A stretch of 63,685 bases of DNA from Anaerolineaceae bacterium (GCA_002699125.1 PABI01000004.1:1-63685), one strand, 5' to 3'; counted from the stretch's first letter, positions 8,315-18,256 are shown. Translations and numbers: made by a program. Notes: generated by a model from the sequence alone, not told the origin.

Positions 8315-9775
8315 ATGAATTTAACAGAGTTAACTTTAACCGAACTCCGCACCGCTTTACGCCAGGGCGAAACCAGCAGCTTTGCCGCTACCGAAGCGAT
8401 GCTGGACCGCATCGTGGCCCAGGACAACGAGTTGCAAAGCTACCTCACCCTCACCGATGAGATGGCGCTGGAGCAGGCCAAAGCCGCCGACGAACGGCTG
8501 GCCAACGGCGAGCGTACGCCGCTGTTAGGCGTGCCGGTGGCCGTCAAGGACATCATCTGCACCAACGGCGTGCCCACCACGGCCGGCAGCAAAATCCTGG
8601 AAGGCTTTGTGCCGCCGTACGACGCCTTTGTGGTGCAGCGGCTCAAAGCGGCCGGGGCGGTCATCCTGGGCAAAACCAACACCGACGAATTTGCTATGGG
8701 CTCCTCCACCGAAAACTCGGCTTATGTGACCACGCGCAATCCGTGGGACCATGAACGCGTACCAGGCGGCAGCAGCGGTGGCAGTGCCGCCGCCGTCGCC
8801 GCCGGTCTGGCTTACGCCGCACTGGGCACCGATACGGGCGGCAGCGTGCGCCAGCCGGCTTCGTTTTGCGGATTGGCGGGACTGCGACCGACGTACGGCC
8901 GTATCTCCCGCTGGGGAGTCATTGCCTTTGCCTCTACGCTGGACCAGGTGGGCACCTTCGGCCGCACCGTGGCCGACACCACCGCCCTTTTCCAGGCCAT
9001 TGCCGGACACGATGCCAACGACAGCACCTCGCTTGATGTGCCCGTGCCGGATTTTGAAGCGGCGCTGACGGGTGACATCAAAGGGCTGCGCGTGGGGGTG
9101 CCCAAAGAATATTTTATTGAAGGGATTGATGCGGAGGTGGAAACGGCCGTGCGCACGGCCATCGTCAAACTGGAAGAACTGGGCGCAGAAATCGTGGAAA
9201 TCAGCCTGCCGCACACCGGCTATGCCCTGCCCGTTTACTACCTCATCGCTCCGGCTGAAGCCAGCGCCAACCTGGCCCGCTACGACGGCATCCGCTTTGG
9301 CCCGCGCATCACCGGCAGCGACATGATCGACAGCGTGAAAAAGACGCGCGCCTTGTTTGGTCCGGAGGTGAAGCGGCGCATCATGCTGGGCACGTATGCC
9401 CTGAGCGCCGGCTATTATGATGAATATTACGGCCGTGCCCTCAAAGTGCGCACCCTCATCAAACAAGACTTCCTCAACGCCTTCGAGCAGGTAGACGTCA
9501 TCGCCACGCCCACATCACCCACCACTGCCTTCAAAATTGGCGAGAATGTGGATGATCCATTGAGCATGTATTTGCAAGACATTTTTACATTGCCTGTGAA
9601 TCTTAGTGCCAGCTGCGGCATCTCGGTTCCCTGCGGCTTCGACAGCCAGGACCTGCCCATCGGCCTCCAGCTCATCGGCAACGCCCTGGAGGAAGCGACT
9701 ATTTTGAATACAGCCTTTGCTTATGAACAAGCTACGGAATGGCACAGACAGTTACCGGTAATTGGTGATCGGTAG
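8315..9775 (+). CDS. gatA: Glutamyl-tRNA(Gln)/aspartyl-tRNA(Asn) amidotransferase subunit A
   Basis: Glutaminase subunit of GatCAB; it releases ammonia that is channelled to GatB. The amidase signature is complete: the catalytic lysine K78 in VAVKD, the cis-serine S153 in [14 protein letters not shown], and the nucleophile S177 in [11 protein letters not shown]. Length (486 aa) is normal for the family. The start has GAGG six bases upstream. The gene follows the SanA-like gene closely. Three ACGGCCGT octamers lie inside it. Confidence 0.97.
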   Translation: MNLTELTLTELRTALRQGETSSFAATEAMLDRIVAQDNELQSYLTLTDEMALEQAKAADERLANGERTPLLGVPVAVKDIICTNGVPTTAGSKILEGFVPPYDAFVVQRLKAAGAVILGKTNTDEFAMGSSTENSAYVTTRNPWDHERVPGGSSGGSAAAVAAGLAYAALGTDTGGSVRQPASFCGLAGLRPTYGRISRWGVIAFASTLDQVGTFGRTVADTTALFQAIAGHDANDSTSLDVPVPDFEAALTGDIKGLRVGVPKEYFIEGIDAEVETAVRTAIVKLEELGAEIVEISLPHTGYALPVYYLIAPAEASANLARYDGIRFGPRITGSDMIDSVKKTRALFGPEVKRRIMLGTYALSAGYYDEYYGRALKVRTLIKQDFLNAFEQVDVIATPTSPTTAFKIGENVDDPLSMYLQDIFTLPVNLSASCGISVPCGFDSQDLPIGLQLIGNALEEATILNTAFAYEQATEWHRQLPVIGDR

Positions 9776-9916
9776 GTCGGTAGGTCGGTAATCAGTGGCT
9801 TTTACTGAATGCTGGTTTTGTGAACGCTGACGCACTATTTGGATGTCTTGACGTCAGCAGTCTCATCCGACATGATATAAGTGGATTGGAATAAAATATA
9901 CGACGGAGCAAGCAAT

Positions 9917-10228
9917 ATGTTGACTCAAACCCGGTACGAACACATTTCTCTAACAGAAGATAATGTCCCCATCCTTGCCAATACGACAATGAAGGTTATT
10001 GAACTTGTTTTGGCTCGGATTGCTTATGGCTGGAGTCCAGAAGAATTGCATTTTCAATTTCCTCACTTGTCTTTGGGTCAAATTCACTCAGCTCTGGCCT
10101 ACTATTGGGATCATCAGGAAGAATTTGAGCAAGAGATTGAGCGGCGTCTAGACAGAGTTGACCGGCTTCAGCGCCAGGCAGAACCATCGCTTTTAGTGGC
10201 GCGGCTGAAAGAAAAAGGCTTGCTTTAA
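9917..10228 (+). CDS. DUF433 antitoxin-like protein
   Basis: This 103-aa protein belongs to the DUF433 group, which often serves as the antitoxin next to DUF5615 PIN-like toxins. The centre reads ILANTTMKVIELVLARIAYG, followed by SPEELHFQFPHLSLGQIHSA, which forms the helix-turn-helix-like core of the family. The start at ATG 9917 is chosen because GGAG lies eight bases upstream. The stop codon overlaps the start of the toxin gene (TAATG), so the two are translationally coupled. It should bind DNA at its own promoter and neutralise its partner. Confidence 0.82.
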   Translation: MLTQTRYEHISLTEDNVPILANTTMKVIELVLARIAYGWSPEELHFQFPHLSLGQIHSALAYYWDHQEEFEQEIERRLDRVDRLQRQAEPSLLVARLKEKGLL

Positions 10229-10576
10229 TGGCACTGACATTTTACATGGACCACCATGTGCCACGAGCGATTACGGTTGGACTGCGCCTGCGGGGGATAG
10301 ATGTCTTAACAGCCTACGAAGATGACAGAAGTGAACTCGATGATCCCCAACTGTTGGATAGAGCAACTGAATTAAAGCGGGTTCTTTTTACGCAAGATGA
10401 TGACTTGCTTGCAGAAGCTGCCAGACGTCAAAAAGCAGACACCTTTTTTTTATGGCGTTATTTACGCCCATCAACTGCGTGTGTCCATCGGGATTTGCAT
10501 TCGCGATCTTGAACTCATCGCCCAAGCTGGTGAGCCTGATGACATTGTCAACAGATTTCAGTTCTTGCCACTTTAA
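10228..10576 (+). pseudogene. DUF5615 PIN-like toxin, frameshifted at a T8 run
   Basis: The N-terminal part (MALTFYMDHHVPRAITVGLR) is a DUF5615 PIN-like nuclease toxin, with FTQDDDLLAEAA as its second acidic motif. After residue 71 the frame runs through a run of eight T (10444-10451) and goes off into LWRYLRPSTACVHRDLHSRS, stopping at 10512. Removing one T restores a normal family C-terminus, FFYGVIYAHQLRVSIGICIR, then DLELIAQAGEPDDIVNRF, ending at TAA 10574-10576. The change is either a true inactivating mutation, a slippage switch, or a sequencing error; the sequence alone cannot decide. It is coupled to the DUF433 gene. Confidence 0.8.
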
Positions 10577-10651
10577 AACATCCGTAATCGGTGAACCGCC
10601 ATTAGCAATCTTTCCTGACTTACTGAAAACCAACAAACCAGGAGCAACAAT

Positions 10652-11653
10652 TTGAAAATCATCATTCCCCTTGCTGGCTTTGGTACCCGAATGCGGCCGC
10701 ATACCTGGAGTCGGGCTAAGCCGCTGCTGAACGTGGCGGGAAACACCATCATTGGCCATTTGCTGAATTTTATGCGTGAGATCACCACGGAAGAGGTAAT
10801 TTTTGTGGTTGGTTATAAAGGTGATGAGATTGAAGCCTGGATTCGTGAGCATTATCCGCATTTGAAGGCCCATTTTGTGGTGCAGGAAGAGGCGTTGGGG
10901 CAGGCACACGCCATCTGGATGTGCCGTGATTTTCTGGATGACGGCGAGGTGCTGGTCGCTTTTGGGGACGGCATCGTGGAGGCACGCTACACAGAAATTC
11001 CCGAACCGGATGCCGACGGCGTAATTTTGGTGCAGGAGATGGCAGATCCGCGCACCTTTGGCGTGGTGGTGACGGATGAAAATGACATGGTGCACGATTT
11101 CATCGAGAAGCCGAGTACGATGGAACATAAGCAGGTGCTGGCGGGGATTTATTGGTTTAAACACGGCCGTCTCCTGCACAACGCCATCCAAACCATCATC
11201 GAACAGAATCGGCAGACCAAGGGCGAATTTTACCTGGTGGATGCCTACAAGGTGATGCTGGAGCAGGGTGCCGTCATCAAAGCTAAGCCCACGATTTTCT
11301 GGCTGGATGCGGGCAAGCCAGACTACATGCTGAGCAGTAACCAGAAGCTGCTGTCATTGGGCTACGGTACCCAGGACGCCATCGAGCGCAGCTATGCTGA
11401 AGATTTTACGGTGGTGCCGCCGGTTTTTATTCATGAAACGGCCGTGATCGACCAAAGCGTCATTGGTCCATTTGCCAGCATTGAGGCGGGTGCAGTTGTC
11501 AAAAGCAGCATCGTGCGCAACAGCATCATTGACGCCGGGGCGCACATCGGAAACTGTATCCTGGACGAGGCGCTGGTAGGCGAAAACGCTCGCCTCACCG
11601 GCCAGCCCAAAGCGATGTTTGTGGGCGATGATTCCAGTGTGGAAATTGGATAA
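10652..11653 (+). CDS. Sugar-phosphate nucleotidyltransferase
   Basis: This 333-aa enzyme should join a nucleoside triphosphate and a sugar 1-phosphate to make an NDP-sugar. The N-terminus has the nucleotide-binding signature IIPLAGFGTRMRPHT followed by SRAKPLLNVAG. The catalytic centre contains LVAFGDGIVEA, where many relatives have a GD pair. Residues 255-330 form a left-handed beta-helix of hexapeptide repeats (SVIGPFASIEAGAVVKSSIV). The start is TTG 10652, with AGGAG six bases upstream. The exact sugar cannot be told; the layout resembles glucose-1-phosphate thymidylyl- or uridylyltransferases. Confidence 0.87.
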   Translation: MKIIIPLAGFGTRMRPHTWSRAKPLLNVAGNTIIGHLLNFMREITTEEVIFVVGYKGDEIEAWIREHYPHLKAHFVVQEEALGQAHAIWMCRDFLDDGEVLVAFGDGIVEARYTEIPEPDADGVILVQEMADPRTFGVVVTDENDMVHDFIEKPSTMEHKQVLAGIYWFKHGRLLHNAIQTIIEQNRQTKGEFYLVDAYKVMLEQGAVIKAKPTIFWLDAGKPDYMLSSNQKLLSLGYGTQDAIERSYAEDFTVVPPVFIHETAVIDQSVIGPFASIEAGAVVKSSIVRNSIIDAGAHIGNCILDEALVGENARLTGQPKAMFVGDDSSVEIG

Positions 11654-11671
11654 AAGAGCTTCAAAAAAATT

Positions 11672-11740
11672 GAACGCTGATTTCCATGATCACCATGATA
11701 AGATTAAACAAAATCAGGCAAATCAGGCAAATCTGCGTCC
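11672..11740. repeat. Dispersed AACGCTGATT / AATCTGCGTC repeat unit
   Basis: Starts GAACGCTGATTTCCATGATC and ends GCAAATCTGCGTCC, with a short tandem CAGGCAAAT inside. It lies directly before the ribosome binding site of the aminotransferase gene. It has the look of an intergenic dispersed repeat, not of a gene. Confidence 0.5.
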
Positions 11741-11761
11741 TATTGATAGAAGGAGGAAATC

Positions 11762-12925
11762 ATGCGTAACTTTATTTCTGAGCGGGTAGCGGCGACATCG
11801 CCGTCAGGGATTCGGAAGTTTTTTGATATTGCTGCGACGATGAAAGATGTGATTTCGCTGGGAATTGGCGAGCCGGATTTTGTGACGCCCCAGCCGATTT
11901 TGCAGGCGGGCATTGAATCGCTTAAGCGAGGCGAGACGGCTTACACGTCCAACAGCGGCACGGTGGAGCTGCGCACGGCGCTCAGCCAGCATTTGCAGAA
12001 GCTGTACAAAGTCACCTACAGTCCGGTGGATGAGATTATCATTACGGTGGGCGTGAGTGAGGCGCTGTATTTGGTGATGACGGCCGTTCTCAATCCCGGC
12101 GACGAGGTGATCATTCCCGAACCCAGCTTTGTGGCTTACGGGCCGGAAGTGACCTTTGCCGGCGGTGTGCCTGTGGGCGTGCCCACCTACGTCAAGGACA
12201 ATTTTCAGGTGACGGCCGAAACCATCGAGGCGGCCATCACGCCCAAAACGAAGGCGATTTTGCTGGGCTATCCCAATAATCCCACCGGGGCGGTGATGGA
12301 GAGAGAGGTGATGTTGGAAGTTACGGCCGTTGCCGAACAGCACGATCTCCTCATCATCTCCGACGAAATTTACGACCGGCTGGTGTACGGCATTGCGCAC
12401 GTCTGCGTGCCCGCCCTGCCGGGGATGCGTGAGCGCACCGTGTTGCTGGGCGGCTTCAGCAAAGATTACGCCATGACCGGTTGGCGCATCGGCTACGCTT
12501 GCGCCCCGGCTGAGATTTTGGCCGCCATGCGCAAGGTGCACCAATACACCATCATGTCTGCCCCCACCACCGGCCAAGCGGCCGCTCTGGCCGCCCTCAC
12601 CGACGAAGGTAACCGCTACGTCGAGGAGATGCGTCAGGAGTACGACCGCCGCCGCCGTTTGATTGTTGATGGCTTCAATACGCTGGGGATGGACTGCTTT
12701 GAGCCGCGCGGCGCGTTTTACGCCTTCCCCTCCATCGCCAAAACTGGCATGAGCAGCGACGACTTTGCCATGCGCCTGCTGGACGAAGAAGAAGTGGCCA
12801 TGGTGCCGGGCGATGCCTTTGGTGCCAGCGGGGCCGGTTTTGTCCGCGCCAGCTACGCCACCGCCTACGAAAAAATCGAAGAAGCCCTCAACCGCCTGGA
12901 ACGCTTCATGCGGCGGCATGGGTAG
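11762..12925 (+). CDS. PLP-dependent class I/II aminotransferase
   Basis: This 387-aa fold-type I aminotransferase moves an amino group between an amino acid and a 2-oxo acid. The PLP lysine is K234 in GGFSKDYAMTGWRIGY. The cofactor-binding stretch GYPNNPTGAV and the aspartate/tyrosine motif SDEIYDRLVY are complete, and the C-terminal arginine that binds substrate carboxylate is in FVRASYA. It is most like the aspartate/aromatic aminotransferase Igamma group. The start has an ideal GGAGG seven bases upstream. Substrate specificity cannot be read from sequence alone. Confidence 0.93.
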   Translation: MRNFISERVAATSPSGIRKFFDIAATMKDVISLGIGEPDFVTPQPILQAGIESLKRGETAYTSNSGTVELRTALSQHLQKLYKVTYSPVDEIIITVGVSEALYLVMTAVLNPGDEVIIPEPSFVAYGPEVTFAGGVPVGVPTYVKDNFQVTAETIEAAITPKTKAILLGYPNNPTGAVMEREVMLEVTAVAEQHDLLIISDEIYDRLVYGIAHVCVPALPGMRERTVLLGGFSKDYAMTGWRIGYACAPAEILAAMRKVHQYTIMSAPTTGQAAALAALTDEGNRYVEEMRQEYDRRRRLIVDGFNTLGMDCFEPRGAFYAFPSIAKTGMSSDDFAMRLLDEEEVAMVPGDAFGASGAGFVRASYATAYEKIEEALNRLERFMRRHG

Positions 12926-13038
12926 GAGACACTGCCGTCTCCCTGAATTCATCAATCTCTTGCGGCAAAAACGGCCGAATTTCAACTGGTAGCCCAAAAT
13001 TTGTTACACTTGTACTCGGCGACGAGGGAGATAATAAG

Positions 13039-13317
13039 ATGAGCAGCACAGCAACAAAAGAGATTTGGCAAGCGGTTTGTCAATTGTTGGGCATCACTGA
13101 GCAGCCAATTTTAAGCGTCATGCATTTGCAGGAAATTGAATCTGAGGCGGAAAATTTGTTGGAACTGTTAACCGTGCTGCGTACTGACACGTATCGCGCT
13201 GATGCGGCGGCGGCTCAGGAAACGGCCGCAGAATTAACCATCGCCCTGGAACATTTGCAGCACCACATTCATGAACTCTTGCCGACCTTGCAGAAAAAAC
13301 TTGACCTAGAACCATAA
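13039..13317 (+). CDS. Small helical protein of unknown function, 92 aa
   Basis: The start has GAGGGAG upstream. The protein looks all-helical: a first part [20 protein letters not shown], then acidic helices ([16 protein letters not shown]), then a histidine-containing helix ([20 protein letters not shown]). It is not recognised. It sits between the aminotransferase and gatB, and a repeat lies between it and gatB, so shared transcription is uncertain. Confidence 0.55.
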   Translation: MSSTATKEIWQAVCQLLGITEQPILSVMHLQEIESEAENLLELLTVLRTDTYRADAAAAQETAAELTIALEHLQHHIHELLPTLQKKLDLEP

Positions 13318-13324
13318 GAACTCG

Positions 13325-13374
13325 CCTCATTCTCTGCGTGGCACAAGAAAAACCTCTGCGTTCTCCGCGGTGAA
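13325..13374. repeat. Dispersed CTCTGCGTTCTCCGCGGT repeat
   Basis: CTCATTCTCTGCGTGGC followed by CCTCTGCGTTCTCCGCGGTG. A related stretch in the opposite orientation occurs inside the 955-aa membrane protein gene at 62443-62497, where it is translated. Confidence 0.55.
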
Positions 13375-13387
13375 AATTGGATTGAGC

Positions 13388-14833
13388 ATGACTGAATACG
13401 AACCCGTCATCGGCCTGGAAATGCATGCCGAATTGATGACCAACTCGAAGATGTTTTCTAAAGCAAAAGTGGTGGACAGCGTGGAAGCACCGCCGAACAC
13501 GGCCGTTTCCCCTCTCTGTCTTGGCATGCCCGGCACGCTGCCGGTGATTAACCAGAAGGCCGTGGAATACGCCCTGCGCGTCGCCCTGGCGCTAAACTGT
13601 GAGATCAACCATCACAACATCTTTGCCCGCAAAAATTATTTCTACCCTGACCTGCCCAAAGGGTACCAGATCAGCCAGTACGAGCAGCCGCTGGGCGTCA
13701 ACGGCTGGCTGGACATTGAGCTGGAATCGGGCGAAACCAAGCGCATTGGCATTCGTCGGGTGCATATGGAAGAAGACACCGGCAAGCTTACCCACCAGGA
13801 TGACGGCACCTCGCTGGTGGATTACAACCGGGCGGGCGTGCCTTTGCTGGAAATTGTTACTGAGCCGGACATTCGCTCCGGCGAGGAGGCGCGGGCTTAC
13901 GCCATGAAGGTGCGCCAGATTTTGCGCTACCTGGGCGTCAACTCCGGCGACATGGAAAAAGGGGTCCTGCGTGTGGAGCCTAACATCAGCATTCGTCCGG
14001 TGGGCAGCACGGAATTTGGCACCCGCACCGAGCTGAAGAACCTGAACAGCTTCCGCGTGTTGGCTGATGGCACCGCGTTTGAGATTGCCCGGCAAACGGC
14101 CGTACTCCAATCAGGTCAAAAAGTAATCCAAGAAACCCGCGGCTGGCACGATACCCGCCGCGAAACGTTCAGCCAGCGCACCAAGGAGGAGGCCGAAGAT
14201 TACCGCTACTTCCCCGAGCCGGATCTGCCGCCGCTGCACCTGGACGATGCCTGGATCGAGGAAGTGCGCGCCGGCCTGCCGGAACTGCCCGATGCCAAAA
14301 TTGCCCGCTACATGGCCGACTACGACCTGTCTGATTACGATGCCCGTGTGTTGAGCGAAGAGCGGGCGGTGGCGGAATGGTTTGATACGGCCGTCTCCGC
14401 CGGTGGTAGGCCAAAATTGGTGGCCAACTGGATGATCAACGAACTGTTCCGCCTGATGAACGAGGCCAAACTCAGCATTGAAGCCATCCAGGTGACGCCC
14501 ACCGCCCTGGTGGAACTCATTGGCCTGGTAGAAAAACAAACCATCAACAACAACACTGCCAAAGACGTGCTGGCGGAAATGTTTGCCAGCGGCACCGCCC
14601 CCGGCAAAATCGTAGAGAGCAAGGGGCTGGCCCAAATCTCTGACGATGCGGCCATTGCCGCCATCATCGAGCAAATCCTCGACGACAACCCGGAGCAGCT
14701 GGCCCGGTACCTGGCTGGCCAGGAAAAGCTGCGCGGCTGGTTTGTGGGGCAGGTGATGCGCCAAACCAAAGGTAAAGCCAACCCTGCCCTGGTGAATCAG
14801 CTGCTGGACACCGCCCTCACTGCCCGACAATAA
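13388..14833 (+). CDS. gatB: Glutamyl-tRNA(Gln)/aspartyl-tRNA(Asn) amidotransferase subunit B
   Basis: Kinase-transamidase subunit of GatCAB; it activates the misacylated tRNA and transfers ammonia to it. The start is ATG 13388 ([16 protein letters not shown]); the open frame extends upstream only through repeat DNA from GTG. Conserved family blocks include [37 protein letters not shown] and [12 protein letters not shown], then [17 protein letters not shown]. The C-terminal YqeY-like tail domain (about 330-480) is present and ends [16 protein letters not shown]. Length is normal. The gene lies 5 kb from gatA. Confidence 0.96.
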   Translation: MTEYEPVIGLEMHAELMTNSKMFSKAKVVDSVEAPPNTAVSPLCLGMPGTLPVINQKAVEYALRVALALNCEINHHNIFARKNYFYPDLPKGYQISQYEQPLGVNGWLDIELESGETKRIGIRRVHMEEDTGKLTHQDDGTSLVDYNRAGVPLLEIVTEPDIRSGEEARAYAMKVRQILRYLGVNSGDMEKGVLRVEPNISIRPVGSTEFGTRTELKNLNSFRVLADGTAFEIARQTAVLQSGQKVIQETRGWHDTRRETFSQRTKEEAEDYRYFPEPDLPPLHLDDAWIEEVRAGLPELPDAKIARYMADYDLSDYDARVLSEERAVAEWFDTAVSAGGRPKLVANWMINELFRLMNEAKLSIEAIQVTPTALVELIGLVEKQTINNNTAKDVLAEMFASGTAPGKIVESKGLAQISDDAAIAAIIEQILDDNPEQLARYLAGQEKLRGWFVGQVMRQTKGKANPALVNQLLDTALTARQ

Positions 14834-15256
14834 ACAGTTACGTAGGTCCTATTCCCCTAAAATCATCATCAAAAGCAGCAAAATAGGCTTAAAGGACTAT
14901 TTTGCTTTTCCCGCATTAGTTGTTAACTGAAATAAGTGGTCCTGAGGGTACTATTTTCCCACGATTTACAGGAGGTCATCACGGCTTCTTCACGCGGAAA
15001 ACGATTTTTTTTATGCTATGATGTTTGGCATGTCTCCGGACGAGAGATTGAGGAAATTAAATCGCCACATAAAGCGTTCCAAAACGATTAAAAACAGCAT
15101 CATCAATATTCGTCAGCAAATGAAGGCGTCAGACTGAAGGTGAGAAGTTAAGCCAATTATTGATGACGCAGTAAAAGAGAAGAAATCTCATTGGAACGCA
15201 TAAACGCTCCAAACTTCAAAACACCACTAGATGATGATAAGGAGTAAAGGATCATT
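14834..15256. other. 423-bp intergenic region before the sensory cluster
   Basis: No convincing gene is seen. A possible 35-codon reading frame (15030-15137, starting MSPDERLRKLNRHIKRSKTI) is strongly basic but has no ribosome binding site. AGGAGGT at 14970 has no start codon at the right distance. The region probably carries the promoter of the 15257 operon, but I cannot place it with confidence. Confidence 0.4.
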
Positions 15257-16279
15257 ATGAAACAGTATAAACAAGGGCAAACCTTGAAAGTTAGCGGATT
15301 GGGCTTATTGCTCTTGGCGCTAATTATTGGCCTTTTTGTAAGCAGCTGCGGGGGTGAAGAAACAGAAACCTACCGGGTTGGCATTTTAGTTGGCTTACCT
15401 TTTCTGGCAGATGCAGAGTCCAGCTTTAGAGAAGGGATGACTGAACTGGGCTATGTGGAAGGCGAAAACATCACCTATGACGTGCAAATCGTCGATTTTG
15501 ATATTCCTACCTACCAGAACATCCTGCAGCAGTTTGTGGAGGATGAGGTTGATTTGATTTTGGTTACCCCCACTGAAGTAAGCCTGGAAGCGAAAGCCAT
15601 CTCAGAAGGCACCGATGTTCCGGTGCTGTTTACTTTTGCCCTTATTGAAGGTATGGGCATTGTAGACAGTGTGCAGGAACCCGGTGGCAATGTGACTGGC
15701 GTGCGTTATCCGGGGCCAGATATTGCCGTGCTGCGCTATGAAATATTGCGCGATATTGTGCCCGACCTGGAACGCATTCTTATTCCTTACCAGGCAGGTT
15801 ATCCCATTGTTCAGCCTCAACTAGACGCGCTTTATCCCGTTGCTGAGGCAGATGGTGTGACCATCGTTGAAGTCCCGGCCAACAATGCCGAGGAATTGGA
15901 CGCGCTCTTTCAGGAAATGGCCGCTTCCGGCGATCCCGATATAGATGCTATCATGTTTGTTGCCGAGCCGCTGGCTGTAGATCCCGGAGCAGTTGCTGTG
16001 ATGGTGGCTTTTGGTGATGAGTATCAGATTCCGATTGGTGGGGTTGCCTTTCCGGGTGTAGAAGGTTACACATCGATGTTTGGCGTGAATGTAAATACGG
16101 CTGATGCCGGACGCCTGGCAGCACCGTTGGCTGACAAAATTCTCCAGGGGTTTGAACCGGCCACGATGCCGGTGGTGTCGTCAGATCCCTATATTGAAAT
16201 TGAATATAACATGATTCAGCAGCTAGGTTTTGAAGCGCCCGATACGTTACTGGCTATAGCGGATCAAGTTTATCGTTAA
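15257..16279 (+). CDS. ABC-type substrate-binding lipoprotein (TrpX-like, PF04392)
   Basis: This 340-aa protein has a lipoprotein signal with C at the end of GLFVSSC. The rest is a type 1 periplasmic binding fold of the ABC_sub_bind family: YRVGILVGLPFLADAESSFR, then GMTELGYVEGENITYDVQIV, and the hinge region GGNVTGVRYPG. Family members bind small ligands such as aromatic amino acids. There is no permease or ATPase gene beside it; instead a strong terminator hairpin and a Cache-HAMP-GAF receptor follow. It may therefore act as a ligand presenter for that receptor. A very similar arrangement recurs at 25755. The start has AAGGAG upstream. Confidence 0.88.
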   Translation: MKQYKQGQTLKVSGLGLLLLALIIGLFVSSCGGEETETYRVGILVGLPFLADAESSFREGMTELGYVEGENITYDVQIVDFDIPTYQNILQQFVEDEVDLILVTPTEVSLEAKAISEGTDVPVLFTFALIEGMGIVDSVQEPGGNVTGVRYPGPDIAVLRYEILRDIVPDLERILIPYQAGYPIVQPQLDALYPVAEADGVTIVEVPANNAEELDALFQEMAASGDPDIDAIMFVAEPLAVDPGAVAVMVAFGDEYQIPIGGVAFPGVEGYTSMFGVNVNTADAGRLAAPLADKILQGFEPATMPVVSSDPYIEIEYNMIQQLGFEAPDTLLAIADQVYR

Positions 16280-16282
16280 ATC

Positions 16283-16317
16283 AAAAGGGATGGTCAATTT
16301 GATTGACCATCCCTTTT
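16283..16317 (+). terminator. Perfect 15-bp stem terminator after the first binding protein
   Basis: AAAAGGGATGGTCAA (16283-16297) and its exact complement TTGACCATCCCTTTT (16303-16317) enclose a 5-base loop. The T-run is the end of the stem. It lies four bases past the stop codon. It may reduce read-through, so that the lipoprotein is made in excess over the receptors behind it. Confidence 0.85.
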
Positions 16318-16377
16318 ATCTCAGTTGACAGGCTTCATTTTTAGACAATTTTGTAGTTTACCCAGCGTGAGAAAATT

Positions 16378-18219
16378 ATGAAGATGCAAATACCAAAAAA
16401 CCGTTCGGAATTGAGTTTGACAACGTCGTTGGCCATCGCATTCTTCGCTTTGAGTGCTGTTGTACTCTTGGTTTCTGGTAGTTTACAGTTCTTTTATAAC
16501 TACCAGACCCAGCGAGATGTTGTGTTTGGCCAGCAGCGGCTCATTGCTCAGGAAGCAGCATCGGCAGTGAGCAGCTTTGTCGAAGACAAGTTTAATGTGT
16601 TGGAAACGGCCGTTAATCTGGAAAACATCGCCGCAGTATCGGCCGCCGACCAGGAACGCATCCTCGGTAACTCGCTGGGATTTCAACCCGCTTTTCGCCA
16701 GCTGGCTTTGTTTGATGGTCAGGGGCAGCTGTTAACGCAAAGCTCCCGTCTTGTTCAGGCCCGGTCAGATCAATTTGTGGATCAGGTGTTGGAACAGGCA
16801 TTTGTGGGGATTGAACAAACCGAACGGTATATCAGCCCGGTCATGATTGATAATGAAAGCAGTGAGCCTTTGGTTATCATCGCTGTGCCCATTTTTAACC
16901 TGCTGGGCGACTTTGAAGGTATGCTGGCCGCAGAACTGAACCTGAAGTTTATGTGGGATTTGGTAGACCAGCTGGACGTGGGTGAAACAGGCTACGCCTA
17001 CGTGGTAAACAGACAGGGTGATTTGCTGGCGTTTGCCGATACGGCCCGGGTGTTAAGACGTGAAAACGTGAGCCAGCTGCCGGAAGTAAGTGAGTTTATG
17101 GCCGGCGAGGTGGCGGATGAAGATGGCGCGGATCTGGCTCCCGGTATTAATGATGAAACCAGCGTGCAGACTTTTGTGGCGCTTGGTTCCCCAGACTGGG
17201 CGGTGGTTACTGAAATTCCCCAGAGCGAAGCGTTTGCCCCGGTAACCCAAACTTTGATTAGCTCCGTGATTGTTGTTTTGCTGATGGCGGTTTTGTCTGG
17301 TGCTTTGGGTACTTTTGTGGCTCGTCGTCTTGTCCGACCACTGCAAGCTTTGACGGCAACGGCCGTGCAAATTGCTGAAGGTGATCTCAATCAGGAAGCG
17401 GCCGTTACCGGCAACCTGGAGATCGCTCAATTGGCTACTGCTTTTAACAACATGACCGCTCAGCTAAGAAGCTTCATCGATTCACTGGAGCAGCGCGTAG
17501 CTGACCGAACCCGTGCGTTGGAAATTAGTGGTAACGTCAGTCGGCAGATCTCTAACATTTTGGAGCGAGACAAACTGGTCCAGGCCGTTGTTGAGCAGGT
17601 AAAAGAGTCTTTCGATTATTATCATGCCCACATTTATTTGTTTGATGACGCAGGGCAAAACCTGATGATGGTAGGTGGTACAGGCGAAGCGGGGCAGCAA
17701 ATGTTGGCCGATAAACACCAGATTGCCGCCGGTAAAGGTTTGGTAGGCCGCGCCGGGCAAACCGGGCAGCCTGTTTTGGTTCTCAATACAGCCGAGGCAG
17801 AAGATTGGTTGCCCAATCCCTTGCTGCCCGATACCAAGGCAGAAATTGCTGTGCCCATTATGAGTGGTAACAGAGTCTGGGGTGTGTTGGACGTACAGCA
17901 TAACGTTACGGATGGTTTGAGCCAGGCAGACGCTGACCTGCTGGAATCAATTGCCAACCAGGTAGCGGTCGCGTTACGGAATGCCAATCTGTATGAAGAA
18001 GCGCAGGAGCAGGCCAAACGCGAAGCCCTGATGAACGAAATTAACCAGAAAATCTTAAGCACTAAAGATGTTGATGAGGCTTTGCAGGTTGCCGTGCGTG
18101 AAATTGGTCGGGCCTTAAACGCTTCACAAACCATCGTGCGCTTTTCACAGGATAGTGATGCAGATAAACCGTTTGGTGACACAAAACCGCTGAACGGTGC
18201 GAACGGGCAACAAAAATAA
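16378..18219 (+). CDS. Cache-HAMP-GAF sensor without kinase domain
   Basis: This 613-aa membrane receptor has TM1 (about 16-40), a periplasmic Cache-type domain (45-290), TM2 (292-316), a HAMP segment (RRLVRPLQALTATAVQIAEG), a coiled coil, and one GAF domain (390-540). The GAF includes DYYHAHIYLFDDAGQNLMMV and VPIMSGNRVWGVLDVQHNVT. The C-terminus carries a half-GAF tail, LMNEINQKILSTKDVDEALQ, then VAVREIGRAL, and then a low-complexity end. There is no histidine kinase, cyclase or methyl-accepting region, so the signal must go to a partner. It is the first of five such proteins in a row; the kinase comes last. Confidence 0.85.
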   Translation: MKMQIPKNRSELSLTTSLAIAFFALSAVVLLVSGSLQFFYNYQTQRDVVFGQQRLIAQEAASAVSSFVEDKFNVLETAVNLENIAAVSAADQERILGNSLGFQPAFRQLALFDGQGQLLTQSSRLVQARSDQFVDQVLEQAFVGIEQTERYISPVMIDNESSEPLVIIAVPIFNLLGDFEGMLAAELNLKFMWDLVDQLDVGETGYAYVVNRQGDLLAFADTARVLRRENVSQLPEVSEFMAGEVADEDGADLAPGINDETSVQTFVALGSPDWAVVTEIPQSEAFAPVTQTLISSVIVVLLMAVLSGALGTFVARRLVRPLQALTATAVQIAEGDLNQEAAVTGNLEIAQLATAFNNMTAQLRSFIDSLEQRVADRTRALEISGNVSRQISNILERDKLVQAVVEQVKESFDYYHAHIYLFDDAGQNLMMVGGTGEAGQQMLADKHQIAAGKGLVGRAGQTGQPVLVLNTAEAEDWLPNPLLPDTKAEIAVPIMSGNRVWGVLDVQHNVTDGLSQADADLLESIANQVAVALRNANLYEEAQEQAKREALMNEINQKILSTKDVDEALQVAVREIGRALNASQTIVRFSQDSDADKPFGDTKPLNGANGQQK

Positions 18220-18256
18220 TAGCCAACCACCGCACCGATTGCTGGAGAACGAAAAA

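Noticed and set aside
8525..9466. Minus-strand frame of 313 codons opposite gatA
   Set aside because: The plus strand is an unmistakable GatA; the antisense frame shows no family pattern.
10452..10655. Separate gene in the frame after the T8 run
   Set aside because: The restored frame of the toxin explains the region; the other open frame there has no family pattern and ends at the nucleotidyltransferase start.
11804..12997. Minus-strand frame of 397 codons opposite the aminotransferase
   Set aside because: Antisense shadow of a gene with all PLP motifs; composition heavy in His, Gly and Arg with no recognisable domain.
15021..15137. Short basic ORF (38 codons) upstream of the first binding protein
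   Set aside because: No ribosome site at a proper distance, no recognisable family, and a length expected by chance; noted only in the gap description.
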